From Pseudomonadota bacterium (GTDB taxonomy: Bacteria; Myxococcota_A; Polyangia; Polyangiales; JAKSBK01), in NCBI GenBank assembly GCA_022361155.1, contig JAKSBK010000299.1, positions 1 through 50,930 of the forward strand: a stretch of 50,930 nt of DNA. The letters are read 5' to 3'. Every line of letters begins with the position of its first letter. Positions within the stretch are counted from its first letter, which is position 1. Of the stretch, positions 46,635 to 50,930 are shown in pieces. A program made the translations under genes and the position numbers. Below the pieces are notes generated by a model. The model saw only the letters and a list, made by a program, of their open reading frames with translations. It had not been told where the DNA came from and made no database searches.

Positions 46635-47104
46635 CGGCCGCTCCCCATGACCCGGATCCACCCCTCTGTGCAGTCGATCGCCAGCCTGTCTGCGGGTACT
46701 TCGCTGCCGTCGGGTTCACGGCACGATCGTGTGAACACCGCGCTCGTGGTTCCCGGCTGCTCGCAGCGCCAGCGCAAGAACTTGTCGACCACATTGCGCC
46801 GGAAACGCTTGAGCGAGCTGACCCAGGCGGAGTGTAGCGCCTTGTAGAGCGCGAGCTCGCGCGAGACCCGCTCGCCGCTCTCGGAGCGGGTCTCGAGCAC
46901 CAAGACACTGCAGCTGCGCATGCGCAACGTGGAGAACATGCGCCAGCAGAAGCGCTCGTCGGAGCCGCGATCCGCTAGGTAGCAGCTCAACGGCAGCGCT
47001 AGCTGGACCAGTACGAACCCAGCGATGAGCACGTCTGTCAAGCGACGTGCTCTCCCCTGAGGCGGGTCGGCGAGCCTCGCGGGCTCTTCGGCTGCCTTCG
47101 GCAT
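46631..47104 (-). CDS. Membrane protein with WRMFS motif, partner of second HTTM
   Basis: The 157-residue protein has one membrane segment (about 25-43) followed by DERFCWRMFS at 49-58. The same position in the 23225 protein holds DNFPLSYYPMFS. The soluble part is basic and has several cysteines. As in the first operon, it directly precedes an HTTM gene with overlapping stop and start (GTGA). The pair probably forms one membrane complex, but the reaction is unknown. Confidence 0.62.
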   Translation of the reverse strand: MPKAAEEPARLADPPQGRARRLTDVLIAGFVLVQLALPLSCYLADRGSDERFCWRMFSTLRMRSCSVLVLETRSESGERVSRELALYKALHSAWVSSLKRFRRNVVDKFLRWRCEQPGTTSAVFTRSCREPDGSEVPADRLAIDCTEGWIRVMGSGR

Positions 47105-47183
47105 GGGCCTTGCGCGGCAACCTTACCATCCACGGGCTTCGGAAGCGGTGGGACCCGTCGAAATCGTGCTGCAGAGGCACTAG

Positions 47184-47290
47184 ACTAGTGTCCCGGATTC
47201 CAAATCTCGCACATAATTCACCGGCCCTTGACGCCGCTCGAGCCAGCGACCGTCCTTTCATGTACGAAATCAGGGATCCAGGACACTAGA
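47184..47290. repeat. CTAG-bounded palindromic (MITE-like) element
   Basis: The left arm starts CTAGTGTCCCGGATTCC at 47185; the right arm reads ...GGATCCAGGACACTAG to 47289. Pairing continues imperfectly for about 38 bases on each side, so the whole 105 bp can fold into a hairpin. A copy of only the right end is found at 50511-50533 (20 of 23 bases). GAGGCACTAG, the end of a different palindrome, abuts the left side (47174-47183). No coding content. Confidence 0.8.
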
Positions 47291-47336
47291 GCCTATCGCA
47301 AGCGTATCGTCATCCCACTGCCCAGGAGCATCAAAC

Positions 47337-47891
47337 GTGGTCGCCTACTCCAAAGGAATGCCCCTCGATACCCCCGCCCCACCGTTCTCGCTACCCGCGA
47401 CCGACGGTCAAAGCTACTCGCTCGACTCCTTCAACGACGCACGGGTGCTCGTGGTCGTGTTCACCTGCAATCACTGCCCCTACGCCCAGGCAGTCGAGAG
47501 CCGGCTAGTGCGGCTCCAAGAGGACTTTGGACCACGAGGAGCGCAGCTAGTGGCGATCAACCCGAACGACGATGTCAACTACCCCGAGGATTCGTTTGAC
47601 AAGATGGTGCAACGCGCGCGAGATCGGGAGTTTCCTTTTCCCTACCTGCGGGACGAGAGTCAGGAGGTGGCGCGCGCCTACAACGCCGCCTGCACCCCCG
47701 ATTTCTTTGTATTCGACCAGGCGCGCAGGCTCCGCTACAACGGCCGCTTGGATGACAACTGGCAGCACGCCGACCAAGTCAAGCGTCATGACCTGCGGGA
47801 GGTGATCGACTGCCTGTTGGCCGACGCCACCCTGAGCTTCGCGCCGGTAGCTTCTATGGGGTGTAGCATCAAGTGGAAAGCGCGGGCGTGA
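47337..47891 (+). CDS. Thioredoxin-fold (AhpC/TSA-like) protein
   Basis: The 184-residue protein starts at GTG 47337, with AGGAG nine bases upstream. It begins with TPAPPFSLPATDGQSYSLDSF and VLVVVFTCNHCPYAQAVE, placing a CxxC (CNHC) in the thioredoxin position; NPNDDVNYPEDSFDKMV (family pattern) follows. Proteins of this type are common, often annotated as thioredoxin family or redoxin. The exact partner is unknown. No export signal, so it is cytosolic. Its stop overlaps the start of the methyltransferase gene. Confidence 0.88.
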   Translation: MVAYSKGMPLDTPAPPFSLPATDGQSYSLDSFNDARVLVVVFTCNHCPYAQAVESRLVRLQEDFGPRGAQLVAINPNDDVNYPEDSFDKMVQRARDREFPFPYLRDESQEVARAYNAACTPDFFVFDQARRLRYNGRLDDNWQHADQVKRHDLREVIDCLLADATLSFAPVASMGCSIKWKARA

Positions 47892-48424
47892 GGGTAGCTC
47901 CGCTCGGTTATCCCAGCGAGGAAGTACGGCGCGAGCTGGCGCGATTGCGGCACCCGCTTCGGATTGCCGTGGACCGCTTCAAGAATCCCTTCAACGTGGG
48001 GGCCATCATCCGCACAGCGCATTCGTTCCTGGCCCAGGAGATCCTGCTCTTGGGTGAAGCTCCCTACTACAAACGGGCATCCATGGGAATGGAAAAATAC
48101 GAGCACATCGTTCATGTGGCCTCGCCAGCCCGGTTCGTTCAGCTGGCAAGCGAAAAGGACTGGCGCATCATCGCGTTCGAGCGGGATCACGCACGAGTTG
48201 GGCTGTGGCAGGCCGAATTGCCGGCGCGGGACGCGGTCCTGGTCTTCGGCAACGAAGACACGGGCGTGGACCCGAGCATCCTGGATGCGGCCGAACAGGT
48301 GGTGGCCATCCCCATGTTCGGCGTCAACCACTCGTACCCCGTCTCGGTGGCGGCCGGTATCGCGATGGCCGAGTGGACCCGACGCTACTACCCGCGCGGC
48401 CGCGGCATCCTTGGGTGGCAGTAG
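47888..48424 (+). CDS. TrmH/SpoU-family RNA methyltransferase
   Basis: From GTG 47888, which overlaps the previous stop as GTGA, the protein has 178 residues; GTG 47873 is an alternative. Knot-fold motifs are seen: VDRFKNPFNVGAIIRTAHSF (motif 1, NxxNxGAxxR), VLVFGNEDTGVDPSILDAAE (motif 2) and IPMFGVNHSYPVSVAAGIAM (motif 3, NVSVAxAI-like). These enzymes 2'-O-methylate rRNA or tRNA using SAM. It is a minimal SPOUT domain without an added RNA-binding domain. Target unknown. The tRNA-His gene is immediately downstream. Confidence 0.9.
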   Translation: MRVAPLGYPSEEVRRELARLRHPLRIAVDRFKNPFNVGAIIRTAHSFLAQEILLLGEAPYYKRASMGMEKYEHIVHVASPARFVQLASEKDWRIIAFERDHARVGLWQAELPARDAVLVFGNEDTGVDPSILDAAEQVVAIPMFGVNHSYPVSVAAGIAMAEWTRRYYPRGRGILGWQ

Positions 48425-48479
48425 TGCTAGTACAACGTTGACTTGACCGGCAGCGCGGTTATGGTCCTGGCAGCTCCTT

Positions 48480-48556
48480 GGTGGGCGTAGCTCAGTAGGT
48501 AGAGCGCTGGTTTGTGGTACCAGTCGTCGCGGGTTCGAATCCCGTCGCTCACCCCA
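48480..48556 (+). tRNA. tRNA-His (anticodon GTG)
   Basis: A complete cloverleaf: G-1 at 48480, acceptor stem 48481-48487 with 48546-48552, C73 at 48553 and encoded CCA at 48554-48556. The anticodon stem CTGGT/ACCAG encloses a seven-base loop with GTG at 48514-48516. The D arm (AGCTCAGTAGGTAGAGC) and T arm (GGGTTCGAATCCC) are normal. The extra G-1 opposite C73 is the identity element for histidine. Confidence 0.97.
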
Positions 48557-48635
48557 GTCCGACATTCCGCGCGCGGGAGCGTTCGTGGCCGCGCGCGGAA
48601 GGCACGGTAACCCAACCCGAATCGGAGCTTCCGGC

Positions 48636-50489
48636 TCAGAAACGCTCGATGCCCTGGGCACCGAACTTGACACGGACTCCGTGAAGCACCAGCTCGGCTT
48701 GCTCGACGTGCGCCATGCCCGCGGGAAGGGCAAACGTGACGCGCTCGGCCTCCCCGTCCACGTCCTTGATGGCGCTCACGGCCAAACGCTGGCTCCAGCG
48801 CCCGCCAACCTTGACCCGCGCGTACTGGTCCGGGCTCACGACCGCGCCCGGCTCGCTCAGGTCCCCGCTCACCTCGAAGAAGGTGCGGGTGTTGCGGATC
48901 CGGTTCGGGTCGGTGCTGACGTAGCCCTCGAACGAGCGCAGGTCGGACTCGAGCTCGGGCGTGGCGGGCACGTCGGGCGGCGCCGTACGCGTGAGCCTCT
49001 TGGTCACTTCGTGAAGCTTGCCGATGCTCCAGTCGGCGATCCAGCGCGGCCGGCAATAGCCCATGAAGTCTTTCCACATGTCCCTGTGCATGAACTCGCC
49101 CACGGTCACGCGGTAGCCCTGCTGGCCTATATCGCCGTTCTGATAAGGGAATGTCGGGTCGACGCTCGCCGGGCCCCCGCAGTCGATGTGCGGGCGCTCG
49201 TGGTTGTGGCCGAACTCGTGTGCCACCGAATCCATCTTGGTGGTGATCGAGTTCGTGTAGCTCCCGTAGTTGCCTAGATTGAAGGCCAGCCTGGAGCACG
49301 GCATCAGCGTGCTCGTGCGGCCGGTCGAGCTGCCGCCCTTGCTGAAGCCGGTCTTGGAGCGATCGATGATCGCCTGGTAGAAGACGCCCAGCTTCGCCAT
49401 GTCCCTGCGGCAGATCCGGCCGAGCGCCGTCCAGATGGGCGCGTTTTCGGAAACGCCCTGGGGCACGCCGTCCAGCGTGGTCGGACCCCTCACGTCCATG
49501 TTGACCTTCTGCACCGGGAAGATGTCGTAGTGGTAGTCCTCGAGCTCCTTGGCCTCGGCGGGCGTGTGCGTGGGCGTGCTGCCGCCCAACGTAGCCGGAA
49601 GGATCACCACGGTGAGCTCGGAGCGGGTGTCGTCGGCCTTGACCGGCAGCGTACCGGTCTCGGGATAGCGGGGTGCCGGCACGGGCGGTGCCCCGGGCGC
49701 GGCCGTGGCATCGAAGAGCTCGATCGCGAGCTGCATGCCGTCCTTGACGTCCTCGGCTTCGAGTATCCAGTTGAAGGCTCCGTCCTCGGGCACCGAACCG
49801 CTGTTGAGCGGCTTGGACGGCTTTTTGACCATCTTGGTGTCCTCGAAGCGCTTCATGGTCCCGCCCATCTGCGTCACCGTCAGGATCCCCAAGACGGAGC
49901 CCGGCTGCGCGCCGGCCTGCCAGTAGCCGCGCACCAGCGCCTTCTTGCCACCCACGACCGGCGCCATCTTGTAGGGATCGGCGACCGGCTGGCCAGCTTT
50001 GGCGAGCACGATGGCGTTGCCTTGGTTGATCTCCACCCGCACGATGTTGACGCCTTGAGCGCCGACGGTGGGCAACGGCGGCAGCGCAGTACCACCCATC
50101 GGCGGCAGGCCGCCCATACCACCCATCGGCGGCAGGCCACCCATACCACCCATCGGCGGCAGGCCACCCATACCACCCATCGGCGGCAGGCCGCCCATAC
50201 CACCCATCGGCGGCAGGCCGCCCACACCACCCATCGGCGGCAGGGCTCCGCCCATGCCGCCCACCAGCGGGGGAGCAACCGTTCCGGCCGTCGTCTGGCC
50301 AGCTGCGCCGCCCGCAGCGCCCGTGCCTGCGCCGCCGGACGTCCCGGCTCTAGGAGCCACGCTCGCGCCCGCCGTTGGGGTGGGGTAGTCGTGTCCCGAG
50401 CAAGCAGCGCCTACCAGCGCTACCAGCGCGACGCACAGTGAGCCTCGCGCTGGCGTCGCCTGGGTCCGTGTGGGGTGTTTGACACGCAT
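48636..50489 (-). CDS. Secreted lipoprotein with HExxH zinc-protease motif
   Basis: The 617-residue protein starts at ATG 50489 after AAGGAGA. A lipoprotein signal (lipobox VGAAC, Cys30) is followed by a Thr/Ala/Gly linker and six PPMGGMGGL repeats (about 80-132). The rest is soluble. HEFGHNHERPH near residue 423 fits HExxHxxxxxH (metzincin-type zinc ligands with Glu as base), and a CGG follows. It is probably an outer-membrane or secreted metalloprotease; the family is not recognised by name. The last 110 residues are nearly identical to the truncated gene starting outside the window (50601-50930). Confidence 0.72.
   Translation of the reverse strand: MRVKHPTRTQATPARGSLCVALVALVGAACSGHDYPTPTAGASVAPRAGTSGGAGTGAAGGAAGQTTAGTVAPPLVGGMGGALPPMGGVGGLPPMGGMGGLPPMGGMGGLPPMGGMGGLPPMGGMGGLPPMGGTALPPLPTVGAQGVNIVRVEINQGNAIVLAKAGQPVADPYKMAPVVGGKKALVRGYWQAGAQPGSVLGILTVTQMGGTMKRFEDTKMVKKPSKPLNSGSVPEDGAFNWILEAEDVKDGMQLAIELFDATAAPGAPPVPAPRYPETGTLPVKADDTRSELTVVILPATLGGSTPTHTPAEAKELEDYHYDIFPVQKVNMDVRGPTTLDGVPQGVSENAPIWTALGRICRRDMAKLGVFYQAIIDRSKTGFSKGGSSTGRTSTLMPCSRLAFNLGNYGSYTNSITTKMDSVAHEFGHNHERPHIDCGGPASVDPTFPYQNGDIGQQGYRVTVGEFMHRDMWKDFMGYCRPRWIADWSIGKLHEVTKRLTRTAPPDVPATPELESDLRSFEGYVSTDPNRIRNTRTFFEVSGDLSEPGAVVSPDQYARVKVGGRWSQRLAVSAIKDVDGEAERVTFALPAGMAHVEQAELVLHGVRVKFGAQGIERF
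50095..50250 (-). repeat. 27-bp tandem repeats encoding PPMGGMGGL
   Basis: Six units of 27 bases start at 50095, 50122, 50149, 50176, 50203 and 50230. They differ only at a few bases. On the reverse strand they encode nine-residue Pro/Met/Gly units in the linker of the metalloprotease-like lipoprotein. Unit number is likely to vary between strains without shifting the frame. Confidence 0.93.
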
Positions 50490-50510
50490 GGGGGGTCTCC
50501 TTACCTCTAG

Positions 50511-50533
50511 TAATCACGGATGCAGGACACTAG
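50511..50533. repeat. Solo end of the 47.2 kb CTAG palindrome family
   Basis: Twenty of 23 bases match 47267-47289, the right end of the palindrome at 47184-47290. CTAG flanks it on both sides (50507-50510 and 50530-50533). It sits 20 bases upstream of the lipoprotein start and abuts the 50529-50605 palindrome. Confidence 0.6.
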
Positions 50534-50605
50534 TGCCTCGCCACGCCGCCAGCGGGCGCCAGGGCTGGGGCCAAACGATCAGGATTCCTGTGGCGAGGCA
50601 CTAGT
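50529..50605. repeat. Palindromic element with perfect 16-bp CTAG-ended arms
   Basis: ACTAGTGCCTCGCCAC at 50529-50544 is the exact reverse complement of 50590-50605. The core is 45 bp. Its right end contains the TAG stop of the upstream truncated paralogue (50601-50603), so the element may have truncated or re-terminated that gene. It fills the gap between the two tandem lipoprotein genes. Confidence 0.88.
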
Positions 50606-50930
50606 AGGGCTCGATCATATCAGCACGGATGTCGACGCGGACTCCGTGAAGCACCAGCTCGGCTTGCTCGGCGTGCGCCATGCCCGTGGGAAGGGCAAAC
50701 GTGACGCGCTCGGCCTCCCCGTCCACGTCCTTGATGGCGCTCACGGCCAAACGCTGGCTCCAGCGCCCGCCAACCTTGACCCGCGCGTACCGGTCCGGGC
50801 TCACGACCGCGCCCGGCTCGCTCAGGTCCCCGCTCACCTCGAAGAAGGTGCGGGTGTTGCGGATCCGGTTCGGGTCGGTGCTGACGTAGCCCTCGAACGA
50901 GCGCAGGTCGGACTCGAGCTCGGGCGTGGC
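50601..50930 (-). CDS. 3' end of a tandem paralogue of the HExxH lipoprotein (partial)
   Basis: The gene continues beyond the right edge. Bases 50637-50930 match 48672-48965 with three differences by eye (about 99%). The predicted C-terminus is almost identical (SGDLSEPGAVVSPD... VTFALPTGMAHAEQAELVLH), until the last 13 residues, which change from VKFGAQGIERF to VDIRADMIEPY (both given as read). The stop lies inside the palindrome at 50529-50605. The two genes are a recent tandem duplication or are kept alike by gene conversion. Confidence 0.85.
   Translation of the reverse strand, partial: ATPELESDLRSFEGYVSTDPNRIRNTRTFFEVSGDLSEPGAVVSPDRYARVKVGGRWSQRLAVSAIKDVDGEAERVTFALPTGMAHAEQAELVLHGVRVDIRADMIEPY

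Overview
The window is a GC-rich, gene-dense bacterial chromosome segment of 50,930 bp. It probably comes from a myxobacterium-like organism (Myxococcota). That placement is an inference from gene content: a class II HMG-CoA reductase, lipoproteins with long Gly/Pro/Ala-rich linkers, a TonB receptor, DUF2079 and HTTM membrane proteins, and outer-membrane and secreted proteins of unusual architecture. No rRNA or other phylogenetic marker was available to test it.

Layout. 1-8.8 kb: a palindromic repeat, a Crp/Fnr-type regulator, a 60-residue membrane protein, SpoVR and a YeaH/DUF444 protein (their usual kinase partner PrkA is not adjacent), a flippase-like/alkaline-phosphatase-superfamily fusion, and a DUF1015 protein. 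8.9-13.1 kb: a cupin and HtrA pair, a ThDP-dependent acetolactate-synthase-like enzyme and a possible small reverse-strand gene. 13.3-18.9 kb: a TonB-dependent receptor, then a 775-residue protein that looks like a 5'-nucleotidase stripped of its metal ligands and joined to a beta-barrel.

19.0-24.8 kb: a tightly coupled five-gene operon, with every junction overlapping. It encodes a BioD-like P-loop NTPase, an ABC exporter, an M14 zinc carboxypeptidase, a YPMFS-motif membrane protein and an HTTM protein. This is the best candidate for an undescribed system. 24.9-31.9 kb: a TPR-like protein, a glycosyltransferase, a methyltransferase/DUF2079 pair and a UbiB-like kinase. 32.2-39.2 kb: HMG-CoA reductase, an Nramp-like transporter without the usual metal motifs, a beta-propeller/di-haem lipoprotein and a processive-type GT2.

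39.3-45.2 kb: housekeeping genes yebC, ruvC, ruvA, ruvB and rpmG. A reverse-strand sodium/solute symporter splits the ruv block, and a small cysteine-rich lipoprotein follows ruvB. 45.2-48.6 kb: a second HTTM gene with its MFS-motif partner, a thioredoxin-like protein, a TrmH-family methyltransferase and tRNA-His. 48.6-50.9 kb: a HExxH lipoprotein and the 3' end of a nearly identical tandem copy that runs off the window.

Scattered between genes are short elements (about 80-120 bp) with perfect or near-perfect terminal inverted repeats at 1-118, 7425-7525, 16302-16421, 47184-47290 and 50529-50605. They look like MITE- or REP-type mobile palindromes. Two of the families are bounded by CTAG. Functions below come from motifs recognised by eye; no database search was run.
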